64,000 nucleotides of DNA from DATLLN01 sp963809205. Its GTDB lineage: Bacteria > Actinomycetota > Thermoleophilia > Gaiellales > JAICJC01. The position numbers were made by a program, and so were the translations under genes. This document shows positions 10,617 through 18,813 of the stretch, one piece after another. How positions within the stretch are numbered: the stretch's first letter is position 1; the number at the start of each line of letters is the position of its first letter. The stretch spans positions 62,001 to 126,000 of the forward strand of contig CAWEIS010000028.1 in the NCBI GenBank assembly GCA_963809205.1. The letters run 5' to 3'. The notes beneath the pieces are model-generated. The model was not told where the DNA came from and did not search any database. It saw only the letters and a program-made list of their open reading frames with translations.

Positions 10617-11201
10617 TCAGTGATGCGCGATGACGCGGTCGATGATGCCGTACTCCGTGGCCTCTTCGGCCGACATGAAGTAATCACGCTCGGTGTCGCG
10701 CGTGACCTTCTCGATCGACTGGCCTGTATGGTCGGCGATGATCTGGTCGAGCCGCTTGCGGATGTCGATGATCTCGCGAGCGTGGATCTCGATGTCGGTC
10801 GCCTGGCCCTGGAAGCCCGAGGACACCTGGTGGATCAGGATCTTGGCGTTGGGCAGCGCCATCCGCTTGCCCTTCGCGCCGCCCGCCAGGAGCAGCGCGC
10901 CCATGCTCATCGCGATGCCGACGCAGATCGTCTGCACGTCCGGCTTGACGAACTGCATCGTGTCGTAGATGGCGAGGCCGGCGTAGACGCTCCCGCCCGG
11001 AGAGTTGACGTACAGCGAGATGTCCTTGTCCGGATCCTCGGACTCGAGGTGCAGGAGCTGGGCCACGATCAGGTTCGCGACCTGATCGTCGACTGGGGTC
11101 CCCAGGAAGATGATCCGCTCGTTGAGGAGGCGCGAGTAGATGTCGAAAGCCCGTTCGCCGCGGGACGTCTGCTCGATGACCATGGGGACCAGTGGGCTCA
11201 C
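10617..11201 (-). CDS. clpP: ATP-dependent Clp protease proteolytic subunit
   Basis: Serine peptidase of the ClpXP complex. The catalytic triad is Ser99 (GIAMSMGALLLAGG), His124 (ILIHQVSSGFQG) and Asp173 (ERDYFMSAEEA). Residues before the catalytic serine read IAM rather than the commoner QAA, a mild variation. 194 aa. It begins 9 bases after the tig stop and probably shares its transcript. Confidence 0.98.
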   Translation of the reverse strand: MSPLVPMVIEQTSRGERAFDIYSRLLNERIIFLGTPVDDQVANLIVAQLLHLESEDPDKDISLYVNSPGGSVYAGLAIYDTMQFVKPDVQTICVGIAMSMGALLLAGGAKGKRMALPNAKILIHQVSSGFQGQATDIEIHAREIIDIRKRLDQIIADHTGQSIEKVTRDTERDYFMSAEEATEYGIIDRVIAHH

Positions 11202-11209
11202 GCGTTCTC

Positions 11210-12619
11210 CTAACTCGTTGCCGGCTCGCCGGAGCCGGGCGTCCAGATTGCAGAGGGTTTACCGCTCGCGTCGTCGGATTCCTTCTCGGGAGTCCAGAGC
11301 TGGGCGCGCGCCTCGGCCTGCTCGGGTGAGATCTCTTTCGCATTATCGACCGCGATGTCCAGGGCTTTCTGAAGACGCAGGTCGATGCGCAGCGCGGTCA
11401 GCGTCGCGGCGTCGCCCATCAGCCGCTCGACGGCCGAGTCGGCGTCCTCCTCGGCGGACTCCGCCTGTTCGCGGATCCAGGCCTCGACCTGCTCGTCGGC
11501 GACCTCGACGTTCTCGGCGTCGGCCACCGCCTCGAGGGCGAGGTCGCGCGCCACGGACTCCTCGGCCTGCGGCCGCAGCTCGTTGACCAGGTCCTCGGAA
11601 GTCTGGCCGGTGATCGCCAGGAACTGCTCGGTGGTCATCCCCCGCCGCGCCAGGTCGTCGATCAGGTTGCGGGCCATCTCCGACATCCGGCTGCGGACTA
11701 TCGCCTCGGGAAGCGGGGTGGCCAGCTCACGGCCCAGCGAGGCGAGGACGGTCTGGCGGAACAGCTGGTCGGACTCGACCTGCACGCGGTCCTGGAGGCT
11801 GTTGGTGATGTCGGCCTCCAGCTCGGAGAGCTTGTCGAACTCGCTGACGCTCTTCGCGAACTCGTCGTCGAGCTCGGGCAGCCGCCGCTCCTTGACCTCC
11901 TTGGCGGTGACGTGGAACTGCGCCACCTTGCCGGCCAGGTTTTCGGCGGGATAGTCGGCCGGGAACGCGACGGTGACGTCGCGCTCGTCGCCGGCCTTCA
12001 TGCCCTGGATGCCGCGCTCGAGGTCGGGCAGCAGCCGGCCGCCGCCGAGCTCGATGCCGTAGTCGGAGCCCTTCCCGCCCTCGAACTCGGCCCCGTCGAT
12101 CGAGCCGACGAAGTCGATGACCGCGAAATCGCCCTCCTCCGCCCCGCGCTCGACCGGCACCAGCTCGGCGACGGACAGGCGCAGGCGCTCAAGCTCACTG
12201 TCGATCGCCTCGCGGGGCACCTCGGGCGGGATGCGGACGCCGTCCAGGCCCGTGTACGACTTCACCTCGGGCTTGGGCTTGACCTCAACCTCGGCGTTGA
12301 AGGCGAACGGCTCGCCCTCGGCCGGCGCGTCGTCCCAGTCGATGGTCGGGCGGTCGATCGGGTCGATCCCGGAGACGGCCACGGCCCGCTGGTACCAGCC
12401 GGACAGGTGTGACTCCAGGGCCTCGTCGCGCAGCGCCTCGAGCCCGATCCGCTGCTTGACCAGGGCCGCCGGCGCCTTGCCCTTGCGGAAGCCGGGCATC
12501 CGCACGCTGGACGACAGGTCGTGGAGCGCATGCTCGAATGCGTGATCGACGTCGGCAACGGGCACCTCGACCTCAAGCCGGATGCGATTCTGGGGAAGCT
12601 CTTGCAGCGTGGTCTTCAT
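11210..12619 (-). CDS. tig: Trigger factor
   Basis: Ribosome-associated chaperone and peptidyl-prolyl isomerase. The ribosome-binding loop is MPGFRKGKAP; the FKBP-like domain spans about residues 150-240; the helical C-terminal chaperone arms follow, ending in an acidic/Pro-rich tail. I start at the ATG that gives MKTTLQELPQNRIRLEVEV, the usual family N-terminus; the frame is open to a GTG 33 bases further upstream, with GGGGAGGAA between the two. The first gene of the tig-clpP-clpX unit. Confidence 0.95.
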   Translation of the reverse strand: MKTTLQELPQNRIRLEVEVPVADVDHAFEHALHDLSSSVRMPGFRKGKAPAALVKQRIGLEALRDEALESHLSGWYQRAVAVSGIDPIDRPTIDWDDAPAEGEPFAFNAEVEVKPKPEVKSYTGLDGVRIPPEVPREAIDSELERLRLSVAELVPVERGAEEGDFAVIDFVGSIDGAEFEGGKGSDYGIELGGGRLLPDLERGIQGMKAGDERDVTVAFPADYPAENLAGKVAQFHVTAKEVKERRLPELDDEFAKSVSEFDKLSELEADITNSLQDRVQVESDQLFRQTVLASLGRELATPLPEAIVRSRMSEMARNLIDDLARRGMTTEQFLAITGQTSEDLVNELRPQAEESVARDLALEAVADAENVEVADEQVEAWIREQAESAEEDADSAVERLMGDAATLTALRIDLRLQKALDIAVDNAKEISPEQAEARAQLWTPEKESDDASGKPSAIWTPGSGEPATS

Positions 12620-12692
12620 GGGACGGCCAGCGGGGTTCCTCCCCGATCCCACTAACCTTAGTCGCCCCCCGCTGGGTGCGCCACCAGCGCGG

Positions 12693-12716
12693 GGCCGGGC
12701 CCGGAGCGGCCCGGCC
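12693..12716 (-). terminator. GC-rich hairpin, probable terminator
   Basis: Perfect 9-bp arms (GGCCGGGCC / GGCCCGGCC) around a 6-base loop, between the end of the secreted-protein gene at 12738 and the tig start. It would end transcription of that gene before tig. There is no U-tract, as is common in actinobacteria. Confidence 0.6.
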
Positions 12717-12737
12717 TCTGTAGCAGCCGGCGAGTGC

Positions 12738-13136
12738 CTAGAAGCTGCCGGAGACGACCAGCGTGCCGCCCGCGGTGCGAACGCGCACCCTGGTGCCGGC
12801 CTTGACCGCGGGCACCGTGTCGCCCTGGTCGCTGTTCAGGTTAAGCGATCCGATGCCGAACCGGTTGATCCGCAGCGTGCCGACCTGCTTGCCGCCGGCC
12901 AGCGCGCGCAGCCGCGTGCCGGCCAGCCGGTTGGCGTCCTCGACCTCGACCTCGAGCTCCTGCTCGCCGCCGCGGTCGCGGAAGCGGGCCTTGCCGTCGG
13001 CGCCAGGGAATGCCGCACTGCCATGCAGCGTCGCCCGCAGCTGGGTGCCCGAGCCGGAAGCCTGGGCCCCGGCCGGCAGTGCCGCGAAGGCGACTGCCGC
13101 AAGGGCCAAGAGCGCGATCCAGCGAACCATCTTCAT
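12738..13136 (-). CDS. Small secreted protein, paralogue of gene at 38328
   Basis: 132 aa. An AGGAGG five bases before the ATG that begins MKMVRWIALLAL sets the start. A signal peptide ends about AQASG, followed by a beta-rich domain of about 100 residues: LRATLHGSAAFPGADGKARF, an acidic strand, LAGTRLRALAGGKQVG, then VKAGTRVRVRTAGGTLVVSG. The same layout and several identical positions recur in the secreted protein at 38328-38774. Function unknown; no catalytic motif is visible, so a structural or binding role is more likely. Confidence 0.8.
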   Translation of the reverse strand: MKMVRWIALLALAAVAFAALPAGAQASGSGTQLRATLHGSAAFPGADGKARFRDRGGEQELEVEVEDANRLAGTRLRALAGGKQVGTLRINRFGIGSLNLNSDQGDTVPAVKAGTRVRVRTAGGTLVVSGSF

Positions 13137-13242
13137 CACGTCCTCCTGAGGTTGGTTACACCCCACCACGCGACCGCACCCGGAGAGTTACGTGAGGTGG
13201 CTCACGCCCACCACGAGCGCCACCGGCACTCGTCCCCACCGG

Positions 13243-13248
13243 TACAGT
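13243..13248 (+). promoter_or_regulatory. -10 element, leaderless promoter
   Basis: TACAGT ends seven bases before the ATG of the DUF202 gene, the spacing expected when transcription starts at the first codon. No good -35 is visible. Confidence 0.5.
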
Positions 13249-13255
13249 CTGCGGC

Positions 13256-13645
13256 ATGGACGAGCGACGCCAGCACCCGCCGGGCCGGCGGGCGCTCGAC
13301 GAGGCCGGCGACGCCACCCGGCGCACGCGGCTTGCCAACGAGCGCACCTACCTCGCCTGGTGGCGCACCGGGCTGACCTCGCTTGCCGTCGGCCTAGGCG
13401 CTGGGAAGCTCGTCCCCGGGATCACGAACAACACCGACACCTGGGGCTACCAGATCGTGGGAGCGGGCTTCGCGCTGCTCGGCATGGCCTGCATCGGCTA
13501 CGCGTTCCGCCGCCAGGCCGCCGTCGAGGAGGCCATCGAGAGCGGGCGCTACGCGCCGCCCGACGCGCGCATCACGCTGGCCCTGACGCTGGTCGGCCTG
13601 GTGCTCGGGCTGGCCACCGTACTGCTCATCGCATCCGGGGATTAA
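13256..13645 (+). CDS. DUF202/YidH-family membrane protein
   Basis: 129 aa. The family hallmark LANERTYLAWWRTGLTSLAV is at residues 25-43, followed by three transmembrane helices with a basic loop. DUF202 proteins are small inner-membrane proteins of unknown function. No ribosome site is visible; the mRNA is probably leaderless. Confidence 0.85.
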   Translation: MDERRQHPPGRRALDEAGDATRRTRLANERTYLAWWRTGLTSLAVGLGAGKLVPGITNNTDTWGYQIVGAGFALLGMACIGYAFRRQAAVEEAIESGRYAPPDARITLALTLVGLVLGLATVLLIASGD

Positions 13646-13707
13646 CACGTGTTGACAGTGGGGTTAGCCGTATATCCCGCCCTTTGCCCCTCTGGCACGA
13701 TGTGGCC

Positions 13708-14067
13708 ATGCCGCCACCCACCGTGCTGATCGTTGACGATCACCCAAGCTTCCGGTACCTGGCGCGCACACTGCTCGAATCCGAAGGCTTCGAGGTCGTT
13801 GGCGAGGCCCAGGACGGCGCCTCCGCGGTCGAGGCGGCTGGCAAGCTCCAGCCCCAGGTGGTGCTGCTCGACGTCCAGCTCCCCGACACCGACGGTTTCG
13901 ACGTCGCCCGCCGGCTGACCGCCGCGAACGCGAACGAGCCGGCCGTCGTGCTCACCTCCAGCCGCGACGCACAGGACTTCGGACCGCTGATCGAGGAGAG
14001 CGGCGCCCGCGGGTTCATTCCCAAGGCTGAGCTGTCCGGCGCCGCGTTGTTCGCGCTCCTCGGATGA
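13708..14067 (+). CDS. Single-domain response regulator
   Basis: 119-aa CheY-like receiver: acidic pair Asp10/Asp11, phospho-acceptor Asp55 (VVLLDVQLPD) and Lys106 (FIPKAEL). No output domain, so it must act by protein contact or phosphate relay. The stop overlaps the start of the histidine kinase gene by ATGA, so the two form a coupled pair. The upstream gap contains TTGACA and the near-palindrome TTAACACGTGTT. Confidence 0.88.
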   Translation: MPPPTVLIVDDHPSFRYLARTLLESEGFEVVGEAQDGASAVEAAGKLQPQVVLLDVQLPDTDGFDVARRLTAANANEPAVVLTSSRDAQDFGPLIEESGARGFIPKAELSGAALFALLG

Positions 14068-16319
14068 CCGACTCCAGGCTCCGCGTGGCGGTCATTGCCG
14101 GCTGCGCGGTGATGACGGTGATCACCGGCTGGGGCGCCGTCAACTCGCACGTCCGCGAGAACGGCTGGACGTTCATCCTGATCGGCGGCTTTGTCGCGTG
14201 GTCGTTCGTGGTCGCCGGCCTGGTCGCCTGGAACCGCCGCCCGGACAACCGCACCGGCCCGCTGATGACGCTGGTCGGCATCGCCTGGCTGTTCGCCGGC
14301 CTGACGGAGAGTCCAGACGACCTCTCGTTCACCGCCGGGATGATCCTGGGCAGCCTGTGGGCGCCGCTGTTGCTGCACCTGCTGCTCGCCTACCCCAGCG
14401 GCCGGGTGACCGGCCGCGCGCGCTGGGTCGTCGCGGCCGGCTACATCGACACCGTCGGCGTCCGCCTGCTGGCGGCGCCGTTCGCCCAGCCGCGCGATGA
14501 TGGCGACGCCGACGAGCGGTCGGCCTCGAATCTGCTGCTGGTCGACCACCACCACTCGGTGGTCGCAACGCTGGACGCGATCTCGCTGGCAATCGGGTTG
14601 GTGCTGATCGCGATCACCATCGTGATCACCGCGAAGCGCTGGCGCCGCGCGTCGCCCGCCAGCCGCCGCGTCCTGCTGCCGGTGTACGGCACGGGTGTGA
14701 TCGTGATGGCCGGCGTCGGCGGGCTGGCGCTCGCCAACACCGGCAGCGACATCGCCTTCTACCTGTTCTCGCTGCTGTTCGTGACGCTGCCGCTCGGCTT
14801 TCTGGCCGGCCTGCTGAGCACGCGCCTGGCCCAGGGCGGAGCTGTGTCCGAGCTGGTCGCCTCCCTGGAGCGCGGCGCCGACCCAGAGCGCACACGCGCA
14901 TCGCTGCGCCGGGCGCTCAACGACCCACACCTGGAGCTGGTCTTCCACCTGTCCGACGGCCGCTGGGTGGACGTCGACGGCGAGCCGGTCGAGCGGCCGA
15001 CGGAGCGCGGGTACCAGGCGGTGACCGAGGTCGTCCGCGGCAACCAGGTCGTCGCCGCGCTGATCCACGACCCGATGGTGCGCGAGGACGGCGCGCTGCT
15101 CGACTCGGTGTGCACCACGGCGGCGCTGGCGCTCGAGAACCAGCGGCTGCAGGCCGAGCTGCGCGCGCAGCTGTGGGCGGTCAGCCGCCTGGCCGACGAG
15201 CAGGCCAGCCTCCGCCGGGTCGCCACCCTGGTCGCCTCGACCACCGACCCGCAGGCGGTGTTCGACGCGGTCACCGAGGAGGTCGCGCGGCTGCTTGAGT
15301 CGCCGACGGCGAACCTCGTCCACTACGAGTCGGAGACCACGATCGAGGTCGTCTCCGGCTGGAGCGAGCCGGGCGTCGGCTCGGTGCCGTCGGGCACCAA
15401 GCTGGAGATCGACAGCCACACCGTCACGCAGCTGATCCGCGAGACCGGACGCCCCGCCAGGATCGACGACTACGGGCCGATCCCCGGCGAGCTCGCGCAC
15501 CGGCTGCGGGCGCTCGGGTTCAAGGCCGCCGTCGCCGCCCCGGTCTACGTGGGAGGCGACCTGTGGGGCGCGATCACCATCTCCTCCACCGGCGGCCCCT
15601 TCCCATCCGGTGCCGAGACGCGGATCGCCGACTTCACCGAGCTGGTCGGACTGGCGCTGTCCAGTGCCGAGGCCCGCCGGGCGCTGGCCGCATCACGCGC
15701 CCGCGTGGTGGCCGCCGGCGACGCCGAGCGGCGGCGGGTCGAGCGGAACCTCCACGACGGCGCCCAGCAGCAGCTGGTGTCGATGCGGCTCGGCCTGCGC
15801 ATGGCGCGCCGCCAGCTCGAGTCCGACCCGGCCGCGGCCGACACCACGCTGGAGCGCGCCGAGCTGGAGCTGGACGGCGCCCTCGAGGAGCTCCGCAAGC
15901 TCGCCCGCGGCCTGCATCCCGCCGTGCTCTCCGACCGCGGCCTGAGCCCGGCGCTGCACGCGCTGGCCGACCGCTCGGGAGTTCCCGTGTCGGTGGTCGG
16001 CGTGCCCGACGACCGGCTGCCGGAGTCCGTCGAGGTCGCCGTCTACTACGTCGTCTCCGAGTCGCTCGCCAACATCGCCAAACACGCGCAGGCCAGCGCC
16101 GCCGAGGTCAGCCTGACGCAGTCCGACGGCACGGTCGTGGTCATCGTCGCAGACGACGGCATCGGCGGCGCGGCGGCGGACGGCGGCGGCGGGCTGCGCG
16201 GCCTGGCCGACCGCGTCGAGGCGCTGAGCGGCAGGCTGCGCGTCGAAAGCTCACGCGGTGCCGGCACCCGGGTGATCGCGGAGATCCCGTGCACCGCCCG
16301 TGCGGATAACCGCACCTAG
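14064..16319 (+). CDS. Membrane histidine kinase, NarL/LiaS type with GAF
   Basis: 751 aa. About eight N-terminal transmembrane segments (to residue ~260), a linker, a GAF-like domain (about 390-540), a HisKA_3 dimerisation domain with phospho-His near 563 (RRVERNLHDGAQQQLVSM), and a HATPase domain with the N box (VVSESLANIAKHAQAS) and G box (DDGIGG, GLRGLADRVEALSG). This kinase class normally pairs with LuxR-type regulators. Here the upstream partner has no DNA-binding domain, while a receiver-LuxR output exists in the cyclase fusion 2.5 kb downstream. It probably senses a membrane or small-molecule signal. Confidence 0.9.
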   Translation: MTDSRLRVAVIAGCAVMTVITGWGAVNSHVRENGWTFILIGGFVAWSFVVAGLVAWNRRPDNRTGPLMTLVGIAWLFAGLTESPDDLSFTAGMILGSLWAPLLLHLLLAYPSGRVTGRARWVVAAGYIDTVGVRLLAAPFAQPRDDGDADERSASNLLLVDHHHSVVATLDAISLAIGLVLIAITIVITAKRWRRASPASRRVLLPVYGTGVIVMAGVGGLALANTGSDIAFYLFSLLFVTLPLGFLAGLLSTRLAQGGAVSELVASLERGADPERTRASLRRALNDPHLELVFHLSDGRWVDVDGEPVERPTERGYQAVTEVVRGNQVVAALIHDPMVREDGALLDSVCTTAALALENQRLQAELRAQLWAVSRLADEQASLRRVATLVASTTDPQAVFDAVTEEVARLLESPTANLVHYESETTIEVVSGWSEPGVGSVPSGTKLEIDSHTVTQLIRETGRPARIDDYGPIPGELAHRLRALGFKAAVAAPVYVGGDLWGAITISSTGGPFPSGAETRIADFTELVGLALSSAEARRALAASRARVVAAGDAERRRVERNLHDGAQQQLVSMRLGLRMARRQLESDPAAADTTLERAELELDGALEELRKLARGLHPAVLSDRGLSPALHALADRSGVPVSVVGVPDDRLPESVEVAVYYVVSESLANIAKHAQASAAEVSLTQSDGTVVVIVADDGIGGAAADGGGGLRGLADRVEALSGRLRVESSRGAGTRVIAEIPCTARADNRT

Positions 16320-16405
16320 GGACGCCAGCCACCCTCATTTCTCCCCCGCTCCTCAGCCGCGAGGCTGTGCGAATGAACTCTCACACCTCTGGATCGGGAG
16401 GAACA

Positions 16406-18733
16406 ATGAATCCCCAGAAGAACCTGGCTGCCCGCATCGGCGGCTGGAGCGTCCGCCACCGGTGGACTGCGCTGGGGTTGTGGTTCGCTTTCGTCATCAT
16501 CGCCGTCGTCGGCGGTGCCATGGCGGGCGAGATCGACCTCAAGACCAGCCAGACCGGGAACGGCGAATCCGGGCACGCCTCGCAGGTCATCGACAAGGCG
16601 GGCTTCAAGGAGAGCGCCAACGAGATGGTGCTGATCACGAGCCCGGCCACGACCGTCAAGAGTGACGGCTTCGGCGCCACCATCGACGACGTGGTCACCA
16701 CGCTCGAGAAGGACAAGCAGGTGCAGAAGGTCGTCGATCCCCGCGAGCCGGGCGTCGACGGCAAGATCGCCGACGGCGGTCACGCTGCGCTCGTCACCTT
16801 CGAGGTCAAGGGCGACGAGACCCAGGCCGACACGAACGTCGTCCCGGTCATGGACTCGGTCAAGGCCCTGTCCGCCGAGCATCCCGGCTTCACCGTCGAG
16901 CAGTTCGGTGAGGCCAGCGCGGCGCACGTCCTCAACGACAAGATCGGCAAGGACTTCGAGCACGCACGCACGGTGTCCCTGCCGCTGACCCTGATCATCC
17001 TGCTGTTCGCCTTCGGCGCCATGGTGGCGGCGGGCGTCCCTCTGGTGCTGGCGTTCTCGGCCGTGCTGGCGACGTTCGGGCTGAACTCGCTGTTCAGCCA
17101 CGTCATGCCGTCCACCGCGATCAGCGCCGAGATCATCCTGATGATCGGCATGGCCGTCGGCGTGGACTACTCGCTCTTCTACCTCCGCCGCGAGCGGGAC
17201 GAGCGGGCCGCCACGAAGCCGTACGACCGGGCTGCGATCAAGCAGGCGAAGGCCGCCGTCAAGGCAGCCAAGAAGGCCGGCGACGACGTCGCCGTGCAGG
17301 CCGCCCAGGCCGAGCTGAAGGCCGCAAAGGCCACCTCGCGCACCAACCGCGAGCGCGCCCTCGAGGTCGCCGCGTCGACGTCGGGACAGGCCGTCCTGAT
17401 CTCGGGCATCACGGTGTTCATCGCCATGTCCGGCATGCTGCTGGCCGGCGATCCCACCTTTATGACGCTCGGCATCTCGGCCATGATCGTCGTCCTCGTC
17501 GCCCTGATCGGATCGCTGACGGGCCTGCCCGCCATCCTGTCCGTGCTGGGTGACCGGGTCGAGCGGGGCCGCGTGCCCCTGGTCGGCCGGATCACGAAGT
17601 CCCGGGACGGCGAGAGCCGGTTCTGGGGCGCGATCGTCGACCGCGTGCTGGCCCGCCCGGCCGTCTCGGTGATCGTCGCCGGTTCGTTCCTGGTGCTCGC
17701 GGCGCTGCCCGCGCTGGCCCTCAAGACCGAGACCCCCAGCGTGGCGTTCCTGCCGCAGGACCTGGGCATCGTCCAGACCTACAACCAGGTGCAGAAGGAC
17801 TTCCCCGGCGGGCCTGACCCGGCCGTGGTGGTCGTCAAGGCCGACAACGTGAGCTCGCCGCAGGCGCAGTTCGAGATCGGCCAGCTGAAGAGCCAGGCCC
17901 TGGCCACCGGCCAGATGAACAACCCGATGGACGTCACGGTCAACCCCGACCACACCGTGGCCGTGGTCAGCATCCCGCTGACCGGCGACGGCAGGGATGC
18001 CCAGTCCCAGCAGGCGCTGAAGACGCTGCGCGACAAGGTCGTTCCGGCCACCGTCGGGCAGCTCCGCGGCGCCGACGTCGGCGTCACCGGCGGCACCGCC
18101 GCATCGGTCGACTTCAACGACCTGATGGGCGTGCGCACTCCGGTGGTGTTCGCCTTCGTGCTCGGACTGGCGTTCATCCTGATGCTGATCACGTTCCACT
18201 CGATCGTGATCCCGATCAAGGCCATCCTGCTGAACCTGCTGTCGATCGCCGCTGCCTACGGCATCCTCGTGGCGATCTTCCAGCACGGCATCGGCGAGTC
18301 GGTGATCGGATTCCACTCGACCGGGACGATCGCGAACTGGCTACCACTCTTCCTGTTCGTGGTGCTGTTCGGCCTCTCGATGGACTATCACGTCTTCATC
18401 CTGAGCAGGGTGAAGGAGTTGGTGGACGGCGGGATGTCGACCCCGGACGCCGTGTCGACGGGCATCCGCGCGACGGCGGGCGTGGTCACCAGCGCCGCAG
18501 TGGTAATGGTGGGCGTGTTCGCACTGTTCGGCACGCTGTCGGTGCTCGACGTCAAGCAGTTCGGCGTCGGTGCGGCGATCGCGGTGCTGATCGACGCGAC
18601 CATCATCCGTGGCGTGCTCCTGCCCGCCTCGATGAAGCTGCTCGGTGATTGGAACTGGTACATGCCGAGCTGGCTGTCCTGGGTGCCGACGCTGCAGCAC
18701 TCCGCTCCGGCCCCGGCTCCGGCGGAAGCCTGA
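16406..18733 (+). CDS. MMPL-family RND-type exporter
   Basis: 775 aa. GGGAGG five bases before the ATG decides the start. Two-fold RND/MMPL topology: one helix, a large external loop, five helices, then the repeat with a second loop; VGVDYSLFYLRRERDE and GLSMDYHVFILSRVKEL are the family motifs in the helix-4 equivalents. Between the halves sits a Lys/Ala-rich helical insertion of about 45 residues. Substrates of the family include lipids and drugs; none can be assigned here. Downstream of the receiver/kinase pair, which may control it. Confidence 0.9.
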   Translation: MNPQKNLAARIGGWSVRHRWTALGLWFAFVIIAVVGGAMAGEIDLKTSQTGNGESGHASQVIDKAGFKESANEMVLITSPATTVKSDGFGATIDDVVTTLEKDKQVQKVVDPREPGVDGKIADGGHAALVTFEVKGDETQADTNVVPVMDSVKALSAEHPGFTVEQFGEASAAHVLNDKIGKDFEHARTVSLPLTLIILLFAFGAMVAAGVPLVLAFSAVLATFGLNSLFSHVMPSTAISAEIILMIGMAVGVDYSLFYLRRERDERAATKPYDRAAIKQAKAAVKAAKKAGDDVAVQAAQAELKAAKATSRTNRERALEVAASTSGQAVLISGITVFIAMSGMLLAGDPTFMTLGISAMIVVLVALIGSLTGLPAILSVLGDRVERGRVPLVGRITKSRDGESRFWGAIVDRVLARPAVSVIVAGSFLVLAALPALALKTETPSVAFLPQDLGIVQTYNQVQKDFPGGPDPAVVVVKADNVSSPQAQFEIGQLKSQALATGQMNNPMDVTVNPDHTVAVVSIPLTGDGRDAQSQQALKTLRDKVVPATVGQLRGADVGVTGGTAASVDFNDLMGVRTPVVFAFVLGLAFILMLITFHSIVIPIKAILLNLLSIAAAYGILVAIFQHGIGESVIGFHSTGTIANWLPLFLFVVLFGLSMDYHVFILSRVKELVDGGMSTPDAVSTGIRATAGVVTSAAVVMVGVFALFGTLSVLDVKQFGVGAAIAVLIDATIIRGVLLPASMKLLGDWNWYMPSWLSWVPTLQHSAPAPAPAEA

Positions 18734-18736
18734 TCC

Positions 18737-18794
18737 TGTGCCAGGGGGTCAGGATCCTTGGCACATGTGCCAAGGATCCTGACCCCCTGGCACA
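18737..18794. repeat. 58-bp perfect palindrome
   Basis: Every base of a 58-base segment pairs with its reverse complement, centred on ACATGT at 18763-18768; each arm reads TGTGCCAGGGGGTCAGGATC and continues with CTTGGCACA. It begins four bases after the MMPL stop and ends 20 bases before the cyclase-fusion ATG. In RNA it would form a 27-28-bp stem on either strand, so it could terminate transcription in both directions; the form also fits a mobile palindromic REP-like element. Confidence 0.9.
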
Positions 18795-18813
18795 CCTGTA
18801 ACCTGTGCCGTTC

